From positions 111,042 through 175,041 of the forward strand of contig CASIAX010000008.1 of assembly GCA_949372955.1 (NCBI GenBank): 64,000 nucleotides of DNA, in the 5' to 3' direction. Below the pieces are notes generated by a model, which was given only the letters and a program-made list of their open reading frames with translations, did no database searches and was not told where the DNA came from. The translations under genes were made by a program, and so were the position numbers. This document shows positions 35,305 through 44,996 of this stretch, piece by piece. Every line of letters begins with the position of its first letter. Position 1 is the stretch's first letter. Origin of the DNA: SGZJ01 sp949372955. GTDB taxonomy: Bacteria > Bacteroidota > Bacteroidia > Flavobacteriales > Flavobacteriaceae.

Positions 35305-36818
35305 AAAGGAAGGTTCGAATCATCAGGCATTTTAAATGCCTGATTTGGATCAGGCTTAAATGTGTCATCATTTGCAGCTGCATTCATTTTAGAATGAAAC
35401 TCATAAGGAGAATCAAAATCATCTATATTCTCAAATCTACCTAGTTCCTTAATAAACTTAAGCCTTAAATTGTCAAGACCACCATTACGGTGTTTTGCTA
35501 CAATAAGTTCTGCCTGACCTTCTGTAGAAGATCGATCATCATCATCCCACTCATCAATTTTATAGTACTCTGGTCTGTAAATAAATGATACTATATCGGC
35601 ATCTTGTTCAATTGCTCCAGACTCACGTAGATCTGACAGAATAGGTCTCTTACTCCCTCCCCTAGTTTCAACAGCTCTAGATAATTGTGAAAGTGCAATT
35701 ACAGGAATACTTAACTCTTTTGCTAAAGCTTTTAAATTTCTAGAAATAGTAGATATCTCTTGCTCTCTATTACCACTCTTATTGTTTCCTCCAATAGTCA
35801 TTAACTGCAAATAATCAACAATTAAAAGCTTAATGCCATGTTGAGAAGATAGTCTTCTAGCTTTGGCTCTTAAATCAAATATTGAAAGTGAGGGAGAATC
35901 ATCAATATAAAGAGGAGCCTTTTCTAAACTTTTTACTTTAACATTTAATTGTTCCCATTCATGCTTCTCTAATCTACCAGTTCTTAGTTTTTCAGATGAA
36001 AGTCCTGTTTCAGAAGATATCAACCTAGTAATTAACTGAACTGAGGACATTTCAAGAGAGAAAAAGGCTACAGGAATATTTTGATTCACAGCAATATTTC
36101 TAGCCATGGATAGAGTTAAAGCTGTTTTACCCATACCAGGTCTAGCAGCAATAATAACCAAATCACTTTCTTGCCAACCTGAAGTTAATTTATCAATCTT
36201 ATCAAATCCTGAAGGTATACCACTTAGTCCATCTTTGTTTGATATAGCTTCGATTTTTTTCTTAGCTTGAATAACTAAACTTTGAGCTGTTTCAGAAGAT
36301 TTTTTAATATTTCCTTGAGTAACATCATACAACTTAGCTTCTGCTTTATCTAATAAATCAAATACATCCTTTGTTTCATCATAAGATTCCTCAATAATTT
36401 CATTAGATATTTTTATTAGACTTCTTTGAATATATTTTTGTAAAATAATTCTTGCATGGAACTCGATATGTGCAGATGAAGAAACTTTTTGAGTTAATGA
36501 TATTAAGTAAAAATCACCTCCAGCTAATTCTAATCTATTATCTTTCTTTAGCTGTGATGAAACAGTTAGTAAATCAATAGGTTCACTATTTTCAAATAAG
36601 GTAAGTATAGCATCAAATATATATTGGTGTCCCTCTTTATAAAACGCTTCTGAATTTAAAATATCTATAACCTCGTCAACACCTTTTTTATCAATCATCA
36701 TAGCACCAAGCACAACTTCTTCTAAGTCAATAGCTTGTGGAGGTATTTTACCTTTTTCTAAATTAATAATTGAATTTCTATCAGATCTTATATTTTGATA
36801 AGGTTTAGCTTGTTTCAT
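35301..36818 (-). CDS. dnaB: replicative DNA helicase DnaB
   Basis: Hexameric fork helicase. An N-terminal domain (PPQAIDLEEVVLGAMMID) is followed by the RecA-like domain with Walker A ARPGMGKTAL, Walker B LLIVDYLQLM and the SQLSRAVETRGG and ADIVSFIYRPEYY segments. Length 505 aa is normal with no intein. The C-terminal tail is acidic and Asn/Asp-rich. Confidence 0.97.
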   Translation of the reverse strand: MKQAKPYQNIRSDRNSIINLEKGKIPPQAIDLEEVVLGAMMIDKKGVDEVIDILNSEAFYKEGHQYIFDAILTLFENSEPIDLLTVSSQLKKDNRLELAGGDFYLISLTQKVSSSAHIEFHARIILQKYIQRSLIKISNEIIEESYDETKDVFDLLDKAEAKLYDVTQGNIKKSSETAQSLVIQAKKKIEAISNKDGLSGIPSGFDKIDKLTSGWQESDLVIIAARPGMGKTALTLSMARNIAVNQNIPVAFFSLEMSSVQLITRLISSETGLSSEKLRTGRLEKHEWEQLNVKVKSLEKAPLYIDDSPSLSIFDLRAKARRLSSQHGIKLLIVDYLQLMTIGGNNKSGNREQEISTISRNLKALAKELSIPVIALSQLSRAVETRGGSKRPILSDLRESGAIEQDADIVSFIYRPEYYKIDEWDDDDRSSTEGQAELIVAKHRNGGLDNLRLKFIKELGRFENIDDFDSPYEFHSKMNAAANDDTFKPDPNQAFKMPDDSNLPF

Positions 36819-36938
36819 TTAGCTAAGTTAATTAAATAATAAACTGAAGAAGAGATTTAAAAACTTAACTTTTTAACTTATAATAAACATTACAGATGTT
36901 AATAAGAAGTGAAAATTGTTAATATAGGTTAGATTTTA

Positions 36939-37892
36939 TTAATCATTAAAAACTCCCATTGCTGAATACTTATCCATTCTATTGCTAACTAGGTCTTTAG
37001 CTGATAGATCTTTAAACTCCATGAAAGATTTAACTATTGCATCACGAACATTCAGAAATGTTTTTTCTCTATCGGCATGTGCACCCCCTAATGGCTCTTT
37101 AACAACTTGATCTACTAATTTCATTTTCTTCATGTCTTTGGCAGTTAGCTTTAAAGCAGATGCAGCTTGCTCTTTATATTCCCAGCTTCTCCATAAGATA
37201 GATGAACACGATTCAGGTGAAATTACAGAGTACCAAGTGTTTTCTAACATTAAAACCTTATCACCAACTCCAATACCTAACGCACCACCAGAAGCACCTT
37301 CACCAATAATAACAGTAATTATAGGAACCTTAAGTCTAGTCATTTCTAAGATATTTCTGGCAATAGCCTCTCCTTGACCTCTTTCCTCAGCCTCAAGCCC
37401 TGGGTATGCTCCAGGAGTATCTATTAGGGTCACTACAGGAATATTAAACTTTTCAGCAGATTTCATTAGCCTTAAAGCCTTTCTGTATCCTTCTGGGTTG
37501 GCCATTCCAAAATTCCGATATTGTCTAGTTTTTGTATTATAACCTTTTTGTTGTCCAATAAACATGTAAGTTTGATCGAATATTTTTCCAAGACCACCAA
37601 TCATAGCCTTATCATCTTTAAAATTTCTATCTCCATGAAGCTCTAAAAATGAACTTCCGAAAATAGCATTAATATAATCAAGAGTATAAGGTCTGTCGGG
37701 ATGCCTTGACATCTGAACTCTTTGCCATGGAGTAAGGTTACTATATATATCTTGTTTAGTTTTTTTTAATTTAAGCTCAATCTGCTCATAAGTTTTGCTT
37801 ACATCAACATCACTTTTTTCACCAATAACTTTACAGTCAGCTAATTGATCCTCTAACTCTTTAATTGGTAATTCAAAATCTAAATAATTCAT
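36939..37892 (-). CDS. accA: acetyl-CoA carboxylase carboxyltransferase subunit alpha
   Basis: Half of the carboxyltransferase that makes malonyl-CoA. The N-terminal LDFELPIKELEDQL and the core GHPEGYRKALRLM-like ANPEGYRKALRLMKSAEKF, PVVTLIDTPGAYPGLEAEERGQ and GEGASGGALGIGVGD are conserved. 317 aa, normal. accD is not in the window. It is preceded by a small gap and the EamA permease start on the same strand. Confidence 0.96.
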   Translation of the reverse strand: MNYLDFELPIKELEDQLADCKVIGEKSDVDVSKTYEQIELKLKKTKQDIYSNLTPWQRVQMSRHPDRPYTLDYINAIFGSSFLELHGDRNFKDDKAMIGGLGKIFDQTYMFIGQQKGYNTKTRQYRNFGMANPEGYRKALRLMKSAEKFNIPVVTLIDTPGAYPGLEAEERGQGEAIARNILEMTRLKVPIITVIIGEGASGGALGIGVGDKVLMLENTWYSVISPESCSSILWRSWEYKEQAASALKLTAKDMKKMKLVDQVVKEPLGGAHADREKTFLNVRDAIVKSFMEFKDLSAKDLVSNRMDKYSAMGVFND

Positions 37893-37942
37893 AACAATTG
37901 GGTGTGTTTAACAAATATAAAAACTTTAGCATTGATAAATAA

Positions 37943-38836
37943 TTATGATGTAACTTTTTTACTTTTTCTATACTTAATTAATGAATTAATTATTATTGTT
38001 GAAAATATGATTATACTTCCTATATAAAAAGAAAATTCCATTTGTTCATTTTCAGGAAAAATAAAAATAGCTAATACTATCCCATATACAGGCTCTAAGT
38101 TGTAGGTTAATACTAAAGTGTATGGGCTTAAATATTTTAATATATGTACAGATGCGATAAATGCATATGCAGTACAGATAGAGCCTAATAGGAATATGTA
38201 AAAATAATCATAACTAATAAATGTTGTGATAGAAAGATCAGATAAAGTTCCTGAAAAAGTTAAGTATATAAGTATAAAAACAACTCCAGCAAGAAATTCA
38301 TAAAATGATATTACAAAAGGATTGTTATTTTGTACCAACTTACCATTTAAAACTGAAAAAAGAGAAGCTAATAATGCTGATATAATGCCTAATACAACTC
38401 CAACAAAACTATCAATATTTGTATTTAATATTATAAATACTCCACAAATAACCAAAAAACCTAGGATAATCTCTACGGCTCTAACTTTTCTTTTAAAAAA
38501 TATAGGTTCTATTAAAGAAGCAAAAAAAGCGCCAGTTGAGAACATTGCTAAAGTGATAGAAATATTAGATTGCTCAATTGCTTCAAAAAAAGTAATCCAA
38601 TGAAGTGCAATAATTATCCCAGCAAGTGAAAATTTAATGAGACATCTAAAAGTGATTTGTAAATTATATCTTTTAAAAACTAGAAATAAAAAGGTAAGGA
38701 TAAGTGCAATAAACATTCTATGCCAAACTAAAGCTATAGAAGAAATAGATATCGCTTCTCCAAGTATAGCGGTAAAACCAGCAATAAAAACTAAAAAATG
38801 AAGGTGCAGGTAATGCCTGAAATTACTTTTTTGCAT
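37943..38836 (-). CDS. EamA/DMT family transporter
   Basis: Inner-membrane permease of the drug/metabolite transporter superfamily with two repeated EamA halves and about ten predicted hydrophobic helices. I start at ATG 38836 (MQKSNFRHYLHLH), 7 codons inside the longest frame; this overlaps the LptF/G gene by 14 nt. Residues near the second half, LSPYTLVLTYNLEPVYGIVLA, are typical of the fold. Substrate not predictable (amino acids or metabolites are usual). Confidence 0.85.
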   Translation of the reverse strand: MQKSNFRHYLHLHFLVFIAGFTAILGEAISISSIALVWHRMFIALILTFLFLVFKRYNLQITFRCLIKFSLAGIIIALHWITFFEAIEQSNISITLAMFSTGAFFASLIEPIFFKRKVRAVEIILGFLVICGVFIILNTNIDSFVGVVLGIISALLASLFSVLNGKLVQNNNPFVISFYEFLAGVVFILIYLTFSGTLSDLSITTFISYDYFYIFLLGSICTAYAFIASVHILKYLSPYTLVLTYNLEPVYGIVLAIFIFPENEQMEFSFYIGSIIIFSTIIINSLIKYRKSKKVTS

Positions 38837-39899
38837 GATATAATAAATAAATTGCAAGAATAGAGAATAATATATTAGGGAGCCAAACAGCTAAAAATGG
38901 AGAAAAGTCAGATTGTTGAGCCAAAACACCAAATACTTTATCAAAAAAAACAAATACCATAGCTACTACTATACCAAAAGCTAAATTAACTCCTGTACCA
39001 CCTCTTCTTTTGGCAGAAGAAACAGAAAAAGCTATTATAGTTAGAACAAAAACTGAAAAAGGAATACTCCACTTCTTGTATTTCACTAATTGATATCTAC
39101 CTACATTAGAAGAGCCTCTTGACTTTTCTTGTTCTATAAAAGAGACTAATTCAGTATAACTTAATGTTTCCGCAATATACTTAATAGGAAGAAGATCTTT
39201 TAACTTAAACGAAAATGAGGTGTCTAACTTTCTTTTATTTATAATAATATCATCTTCTTCACCAATGATTCTTTTAGTATAATTTGAAAGTCTAAATAAA
39301 CTATCTGAAGGCAAGTATCTTATATTACTAGATTCAATTTTATATTTTAAAATATTATTTTCAAAATGTTCTAAAGTAAAATTTGACCCAACATTACTCT
39401 TCGGGTTGAATTGACTTAAATAAATAAAATCATTTGGACTTATTTGTCTATAAATATTTTTACTATCATAGCTCTTTCTAGACCCCTTTAAATACTTGTA
39501 AGAAAACTCATTAAAATCCTTACTTGCATTAGGCACTATAAACAAACCTACCAAAAATGTGATAGTAGCTATTATAAATGCTCCTATAAGAAATGGTCTT
39601 AAAAACCTAAAGAAAGATATTCCAGAGCTTAAAAAAGCTATGACTTCTGTATCTGAAGCTAGCTTAGAAGTAAACCAAATAACAGAGAGGAAAAGAAATA
39701 AAGGTAATAATGAGCTAGAAAAATAAATTGTAAAATTAAAATAATATTCTGCTACTTGGTTAAACGGAACTTCATTGGCTAAAATCTTATCAATATTATC
39801 AGCAAGATTGACTATAATAGCAATTGGTACAAATAACAATTGAATGGTAATGAAAGTTGTTAAGTACTTTTTTAGAATATACCAATCTAATATTTTCAT
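38823..39899 (-). CDS. LptF/LptG family permease (lipopolysaccharide export)
   Basis: Inner-membrane YjgP/YjgQ-type protein of the LPS transport complex that pulls LPS out of the inner membrane. It has N-terminal helices (KYLTTFITIQLLFVPIAIIV), a periplasmic jellyroll-like middle (about residues 130-270) and C-terminal helices (SIPFSVFVLTIIAFSVS, VFFDKVFGVLA). 358 aa, normal. LptF versus LptG cannot be told from sequence alone. It follows tgt by 3 nt. Confidence 0.9.
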   Translation of the reverse strand: MKILDWYILKKYLTTFITIQLLFVPIAIIVNLADNIDKILANEVPFNQVAEYYFNFTIYFSSSLLPLFLFLSVIWFTSKLASDTEVIAFLSSGISFFRFLRPFLIGAFIIATITFLVGLFIVPNASKDFNEFSYKYLKGSRKSYDSKNIYRQISPNDFIYLSQFNPKSNVGSNFTLEHFENNILKYKIESSNIRYLPSDSLFRLSNYTKRIIGEEDDIIINKRKLDTSFSFKLKDLLPIKYIAETLSYTELVSFIEQEKSRGSSNVGRYQLVKYKKWSIPFSVFVLTIIAFSVSSAKRRGGTGVNLAFGIVVAMVFVFFDKVFGVLAQQSDFSPFLAVWLPNILFSILAIYLLYHAKK

Positions 39900-39902
39900 T
39901 AA

Positions 39903-41033
39903 TTATAATCTATTACTTAATTTTTTAACCATTGTATTTTTCCAATCTACAAAATTTCCCTCAATAATTCTTCTCCTTGACTCTTTTACTAACCAATTAT
40001 AAAAACCTAAATTATGAATTGTAGAGATCTGCATACCTAACAATTCGTTTACTGAAAATAAATGTTTTAAATATGCTTTTGAATAATCTGTATCAACATA
40101 GGTGTGTGCCATACTATCAATACAACTAAAATCATCTTTCCATTTACTGTTTTTAATATTTATTGTTCCTTCTGAAGTAAACAGCATACCATTACGTGCA
40201 TTTCTAGTCGGCATAACACAATCAAACATATCTACTCCTAAACTAATATTTTCAAGAAGATTAATTGGAGTACCAACTCCCATGAGATATCTGGGTTTTG
40301 ATTCAGGTAATATTTGACAAACTAAGTCTGACATTTCATACATTTCTTCAGCAGATTCTCCAACAGATAAACCTCCAATTGCATTTCCAAAACAATTACT
40401 TTCTGCAATATATTCAGCAGACATTTTTCTCAAATCTTTATAAACACTTCCTTGTATTATTGGAAAAAAAGCTTGCTCATAGTCATAATTATAAGGAGTA
40501 ATTTTTAATTTTTGAATACATCTATCTAACCATCTATGAGTCATATGCATCGATTTTTTAGCGTAGTCAAAGGAACATGGATATGGGGGGCATTCATCAA
40601 AAGCCATTATTATATCTGCTCCTATTTTACGTTGAATATCCATAACGTTCTCAGGAGTAAATTCATGAATAGTGCCATCAATATGACTTTTGAATTTAAC
40701 ACCATTTTCGTTGATTTTTCTATTGGCGGCTAAAGAATAAACCTGATAACCTCCAGAGTCAGTTAGTATGTTTCTATCCCAATTGATAAATTTATGAATA
40801 CCTCCAGCTTTTTCAATTACATCTGTATTAGGTCTTAAGTAAAGATGATAAGTGTTAGCTAAGATTATATCAACATTTATATCATTTTTAAGTTCTCTTT
40901 GATGAACACCCTTAACACTAGCTATTGTACCAACGGGCATAAAAATAGGAGTTTCTATTTGTCCATGATCGGTACTTATCAACCCAGCTCTAGCAGAAGA
41001 TTTTGGATCAGTCTTTATCAGGTCAAATTTCAT
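39903..41033 (-). CDS. tgt: queuine/preQ1 tRNA-guanine transglycosylase, lacking the zinc cysteines
   Basis: Exchanges G34 for preQ1 in Asp, Asn, His and Tyr tRNAs. The catalytic core is present: TDSGGYQVYSL, IMAFDECPPYPC, GGLSVGE, and DCVMPTRNARNG. In most bacteria a zinc site CxCxxC plus His follows about 20 residues later. Here the aligned stretch SMAHTYVDTDYSKAYLKHL has Ala, Thr and Asp at the three Cys positions, while the His of TIHNLG is kept. From memory this loss may be common in flavobacteria. 376 aa; upstream of the LptF/G gene in one operon. Confidence 0.94.
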   Translation of the reverse strand: MKFDLIKTDPKSSARAGLISTDHGQIETPIFMPVGTIASVKGVHQRELKNDINVDIILANTYHLYLRPNTDVIEKAGGIHKFINWDRNILTDSGGYQVYSLAANRKINENGVKFKSHIDGTIHEFTPENVMDIQRKIGADIIMAFDECPPYPCSFDYAKKSMHMTHRWLDRCIQKLKITPYNYDYEQAFFPIIQGSVYKDLRKMSAEYIAESNCFGNAIGGLSVGESAEEMYEMSDLVCQILPESKPRYLMGVGTPINLLENISLGVDMFDCVMPTRNARNGMLFTSEGTINIKNSKWKDDFSCIDSMAHTYVDTDYSKAYLKHLFSVNELLGMQISTIHNLGFYNWLVKESRRRIIEGNFVDWKNTMVKKLSNRL

Positions 41034-41181
41034 ATAATTAGTTTATCACAAATATAAATAACATAATTTCAATTTACATCTATAAAACACAAATGTTAGT
41101 AAATCAAATACATTGTTGATAAATGGCTAAAGCATAATAACTTAATAAATTTATATTAATTTATTTTTACACAAATAAATA

Positions 41182-42024
41182 ATGATAATGTTAGAACTTC
41201 AAGAATTAACCACACAAGTTAGAAGAGATATATTAAGAATGGTGCATAAGGTAAACTCTGGTCATCCAGGTGGTTCGCTAGGATGTGCTGAGTTTTTAGT
41301 AGTCTTATATAATAAGATAATGGATAGAAAAGATAGCTTTGAAATGAATGGTCACGGTGAAGATTTATTTTTTCTGTCAAATGGTCATATTTCTCCTGTC
41401 TTTTATAGTGTTTTAGCTAGAGCTGGATATTTTGATGTAAATGAATTAAATACTTTTCGTTTATTAAATTCAAGACTTCAGGGTCATCCTACTACTCATG
41501 AAGGTTTACCAGGTATTAGAATTGCTTCAGGTTCACTTGGGCAAGGATTGTCAGTTGCGATTGGTGCCGCTGAAGCAAAAAAATTAAATGATGATTCTAA
41601 AGTAATTTATAGTCTTCACGGAGATGGTGAATTACAAGAAGGACAAAATTGGGAAGCAATGATGTATGCTTCTGCAAAAAATATAGATAATATTATTGCT
41701 ACTATAGACTTAAATGGAAAACAAATTGACGGAGCAACTGATGACGTTTTACCCATGGGCAGTATAAAAAACAAGTTTGAATCTTTTGGATGGATAGTTG
41801 TTGAAATAAATAATGGTAATAATATTCAAGATATTATTAATGGGATGGAAAAGGCTAAAAGTCTTACCAATAACAAAAAACCTGTTTGTGTGCTATTAAA
41901 GACTATGATGGGGAATGGCGTTGATTTCATGATGCATACACATGCATGGCATGGAAAAGCTCCCAATGATGATCAACTTAAAAGTGCTTTAGCTCAGAAT
42001 CCTGAAACAGTAGGAGACTATTAA
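41182..42024 (+). CDS. transketolase, N-terminal (ThDP-binding) subunit
   Basis: One half of a split transketolase of the non-oxidative pentose phosphate pathway. HKVNSGHPGGSLGCAEFLVVL and the ThDP motif HGDGELQEGQNWEAMMYASAKNIDNII are characteristic; GHISPVFYS and RLQGHPTTHEG line the active site. 280 aa, matching split forms. The C-terminal subunit follows 20 nt later. Start ATG 41182 or the ATG two codons in (MLELQE) are equally plausible. Confidence 0.94.
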   Translation: MIMLELQELTTQVRRDILRMVHKVNSGHPGGSLGCAEFLVVLYNKIMDRKDSFEMNGHGEDLFFLSNGHISPVFYSVLARAGYFDVNELNTFRLLNSRLQGHPTTHEGLPGIRIASGSLGQGLSVAIGAAEAKKLNDDSKVIYSLHGDGELQEGQNWEAMMYASAKNIDNIIATIDLNGKQIDGATDDVLPMGSIKNKFESFGWIVVEINNGNNIQDIINGMEKAKSLTNNKKPVCVLLKTMMGNGVDFMMHTHAWHGKAPNDDQLKSALAQNPETVGDY

Positions 42025-42044
42025 TATAAACCACAAAATAAACT

Positions 42045-43001
42045 ATGAAAAAATACACATACACAGAAAAAAAAGATACAAGAAGTGGTTTCGGAGCTGG
42101 ACTAGCTGAACTTGGAAGAACTAATCCAAATGTAGTAGCGTTATGTGCTGATTTAATAGGGTCACTTAAAATGAATGAGTTTATAGATGAAAATCCAGAA
42201 AGATTCTTTCAAATTGGTATAGCTGAAGCAAATATGATGGGTATAGCTGCTGGACTTACAATTGGAGGAAAAATTCCATTCACTGGAACATTTGCTAATT
42301 TCTCTACTGGTAGAGTCTATGATCAGATTAGACAATCCATTGCTTACTCGGACAAAAACGTAAAAATATGTGCTTCTCATGCTGGTCTAACCCTAGGTGA
42401 AGATGGTGCTACACATCAGATTTTAGAGGATATTGGACTAATGAAAATGCTCCCAGGAATGGTTGTTATTAATACTTGTGATTATAATCAAACTAAAGCT
42501 GCAACAATAGCTATTGCTGATTATAAGGGTCCTGTTTACTTAAGATTTGGAAGACCGTCTGTTCCAGTTTTTACGCCAGAAGATCAAGTTTTTGAAATTG
42601 GTAAAGCAATTAACTTAACAAATGGTAGTGATGTTACTATTGTAGCTACTGGTCACTTAGTTTGGGAAGCATTGAAAGCATCAGAAATATTATTAGAAAG
42701 AGGCATTTCTGCTGAAGTAATTAACATTCACACTATAAAGCCCTTAGATAAGAATTCCATATTAAAATCCGTTAAAAAAACAGGTTGTTTAGTGTCTGCT
42801 GAAGAACACAATCATTTAGGTGGTTTAGGTGAATCAATATCAAGAATTTTATCCTTAGAACACCCTACGCCACAAGAATTTGTTGCTACGAATGATACTT
42901 TTGGAGAATCTGGAACTCCAGCGCAGTTAATGGAAAAATATGGACTTAATGCCGACTCAATTGTTAAAAAAGTAGAGAAGGTTTTAAAAAGAAAAAAGTG
43001 A
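42045..43001 (+). CDS. transketolase, C-terminal subunit
   Basis: Pyrimidine-binding plus C-terminal domains of the split transketolase. FFQIGIAEANMMGIAAGL carries the catalytic Glu that activates ThDP; YLRFGRPSVPV and VSAEEHNHLGGLGESI are family features. 318 aa, normal for this half. Works with the product of the preceding gene as a heterotetramer-type enzyme. Confidence 0.94.
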   Translation: MKKYTYTEKKDTRSGFGAGLAELGRTNPNVVALCADLIGSLKMNEFIDENPERFFQIGIAEANMMGIAAGLTIGGKIPFTGTFANFSTGRVYDQIRQSIAYSDKNVKICASHAGLTLGEDGATHQILEDIGLMKMLPGMVVINTCDYNQTKAATIAIADYKGPVYLRFGRPSVPVFTPEDQVFEIGKAINLTNGSDVTIVATGHLVWEALKASEILLERGISAEVINIHTIKPLDKNSILKSVKKTGCLVSAEEHNHLGGLGESISRILSLEHPTPQEFVATNDTFGESGTPAQLMEKYGLNADSIVKKVEKVLKRKK

Positions 43002-43019
43002 TCCTCTTTTAACTAATCT

Positions 43020-43865
43020 CTACAACTCAACTAATAGAGATTGTGAATTCAACTGCTTAACTACATTTAAAGCATTACCTGTTTCATAAAAATCAACTGT
43101 TATAAAATTTGGTAATTTGTTTTTTAAGAGTTGACATTTTTTAATGTAATTAAAAAAATATGGATTTGAATTTACTCGCTTGGCTTTTGTAAAACTCCCT
43201 ATAGTAGATGTGACAAAATGATTAAATATAAATAACTTATTTGAAGGATTTCCTCTATTGTATTCACAGTTTATCTCTCCGTATTTATTTTCTACAGCAA
43301 AATCCCAGACATAATGATACCAATCTTGTTTTGGGGCTGCATCGCTTTTATCAGAAAATACTACTAAGCGTTTATTAGAGTTTATCAAGTCTTTTAATTT
43401 TGGCCAAGTGGAAGTAGAATCTTGAGCATGTAAATAGTTTGTTAACTCAGCTTTATTTAAATCTCTTTCAATTGCATTTGCAGTTGTATAGCACTCTAAA
43501 ATTAGAGTAATTATTTCATTAGGATTACTCTCTAAAAAGTATTTTATAGTATCTAAATATGTCGACAATGGTTTTGAACCTAAGAATGAATAACCATGAT
43601 AAACAACAGACTCACCATTAACATTATAAACATCAATCATAAATGCTCTTACACCAAAATTAAGTTGTGCTTCGATATTAGTATTATGATTTGGAAAAAG
43701 GAAACTATCTTGACTAGAATTAAAGGAATTATGTGTAGTAAGATAAGCTACTTCATTATATCTTTTATCACATAAATCATAAGAACCATTACATTGACTA
43801 AAAACATTAGCTATAGTGGAAAAACATAAAAACAATAATGTATAAAGTTGTAAGTGTTTAAACAT
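43020..43865 (-). CDS. secreted PI-PLC X-domain-like phosphodiesterase
   Basis: 281 aa with a signal peptide (LYTLLFLCFSTIANVFSQ). It shows the TIM-barrel X-domain of phosphatidylinositol phospholipase C: YLTTHNSFNS (first catalytic His), GVRAFMIDVY, VVYHGYSFLG (second His), NEIITLILE. Proteins of this kind in bacteria often cleave phosphatidylinositol or act on GPI-like substrates, but the true substrate is unknown. It is convergent with the transketolase gene and follows the FKBP gene. Confidence 0.82.
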   Translation of the reverse strand: MFKHLQLYTLLFLCFSTIANVFSQCNGSYDLCDKRYNEVAYLTTHNSFNSSQDSFLFPNHNTNIEAQLNFGVRAFMIDVYNVNGESVVYHGYSFLGSKPLSTYLDTIKYFLESNPNEIITLILECYTTANAIERDLNKAELTNYLHAQDSTSTWPKLKDLINSNKRLVVFSDKSDAAPKQDWYHYVWDFAVENKYGEINCEYNRGNPSNKLFIFNHFVTSTIGSFTKAKRVNSNPYFFNYIKKCQLLKNKLPNFITVDFYETGNALNVVKQLNSQSLLVEL

Positions 43866-43902
43866 TTAATAATGGAATATATTTACTGTTTAATTTAGCA
43901 AA

Positions 43903-44880
43903 TTAATCATTTCTAGATTCCGAGTCATCAGCATCTAAATAGTTTGGGATTCCATCTCCATCAGTATCGTCATTAGTAGGGTCTCCATCACCGATATCAT
44001 TGGTAGGGTCTCCATCACCATCTCTATCCACTGTTAAATCAGTATCAGGCTCTAAATCTTCATCTATTGTTAAGGTGCCATCATTATCATCATCACTATC
44101 TATAAAATCATAAAATGTATCATCATCTGAATCATCATCAGTTAAATCTAAATTACCATTTATATCTTCTAGATGAGAAGGAACATTATCAGTATCATGA
44201 TCATTGCTCTCCATTTGAAAACAAGAAAATTTGAAAACTAAGCATGAGTAAACAGGGATAATCCCAGCAGCACTTGAATAATATCCTAATCCAGATGGTA
44301 GAAACATAACACCAATACCAGGGTTTGTATAATTAATTGTTCCATCAGAATTAACACTAAAGTCTTCAGCAGTATTAAATACACGCATAACTCTTCCCCA
44401 TCCAGCCACAACGGCAGTTAAATCAAAAACTACAGGGGTGTAAGTGTTGTCAAAGATTTCTCCGTTAAGTAAATTACCTTCATAATTTACTCTAACTTTA
44501 TCTGAAAAATTTGGTGAGTCTTCACCACCACCTTGATTTAAATTTAAGTAATAATAGTCATACTCAGCATCTTCATAAACCGTTGTTCCTGTGATAACAT
44601 CATCAATAAGCATTGTATTGATGTCTGAGTCTGGTAAAACACCAGATTCGTCAAGTTCAGTTATAACTATATCACTAATAGTAAAACTTTCCATCTCAGA
44701 AAGTTCTCCAGCATTATAATAATGCGTTTCTAAATAGTTTCTTAATATTGAATCATCAGTAACTTGTTGGATAGTTCTATCTACTTCGGGAATTGAAACA
44801 AGACCAGAATCATCAGGTGGACAAGAAAAAAGAAGAAAAGTTAAACTTAAGGATAGAAAAAAATAAATTTTATTTTTCAT
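43903..44880 (-). CDS. FKBP-type peptidyl-prolyl isomerase lipoprotein with Asp-rich Ca-binding tail
   Basis: Start at ATG 44880 (MKNKIYFFLSLSLTFLLFSC), which gives a clean lipoprotein signal with Cys20; the longer frame adds 11 unlikely residues. The FKBP domain runs about 130-220 (DKVRVNYEGNLLNGEIFDNTY, GWGRVMRVF, IPVYSCLVFKFSC). The last ~95 residues are Asp-rich repeats (DSDDDTFYDFIDSDDDNDG, DTDGDGIPNYLDADD) of the thrombospondin type 3/calcium-binding kind. It should sit in the outer membrane or on the cell surface. Asp-rich tails of this kind are common on Bacteroidetes surface proteins. Confidence 0.85.
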   Translation of the reverse strand: MKNKIYFFLSLSLTFLLFSCPPDDSGLVSIPEVDRTIQQVTDDSILRNYLETHYYNAGELSEMESFTISDIVITELDESGVLPDSDINTMLIDDVITGTTVYEDAEYDYYYLNLNQGGGEDSPNFSDKVRVNYEGNLLNGEIFDNTYTPVVFDLTAVVAGWGRVMRVFNTAEDFSVNSDGTINYTNPGIGVMFLPSGLGYYSSAAGIIPVYSCLVFKFSCFQMESNDHDTDNVPSHLEDINGNLDLTDDDSDDDTFYDFIDSDDDNDGTLTIDEDLEPDTDLTVDRDGDGDPTNDIGDGDPTNDDTDGDGIPNYLDADDSESRND

Positions 44881-44996
44881 TATATTTTTAAATATTAAGG
44901 GTACAAGATACAATTAAATAATATTTTTGTATTAAGTTTAAGTATATTTTAAGAAAAAATATTCTTAGGAAACGTTTAAAAAAAAGTGGTAAAACT

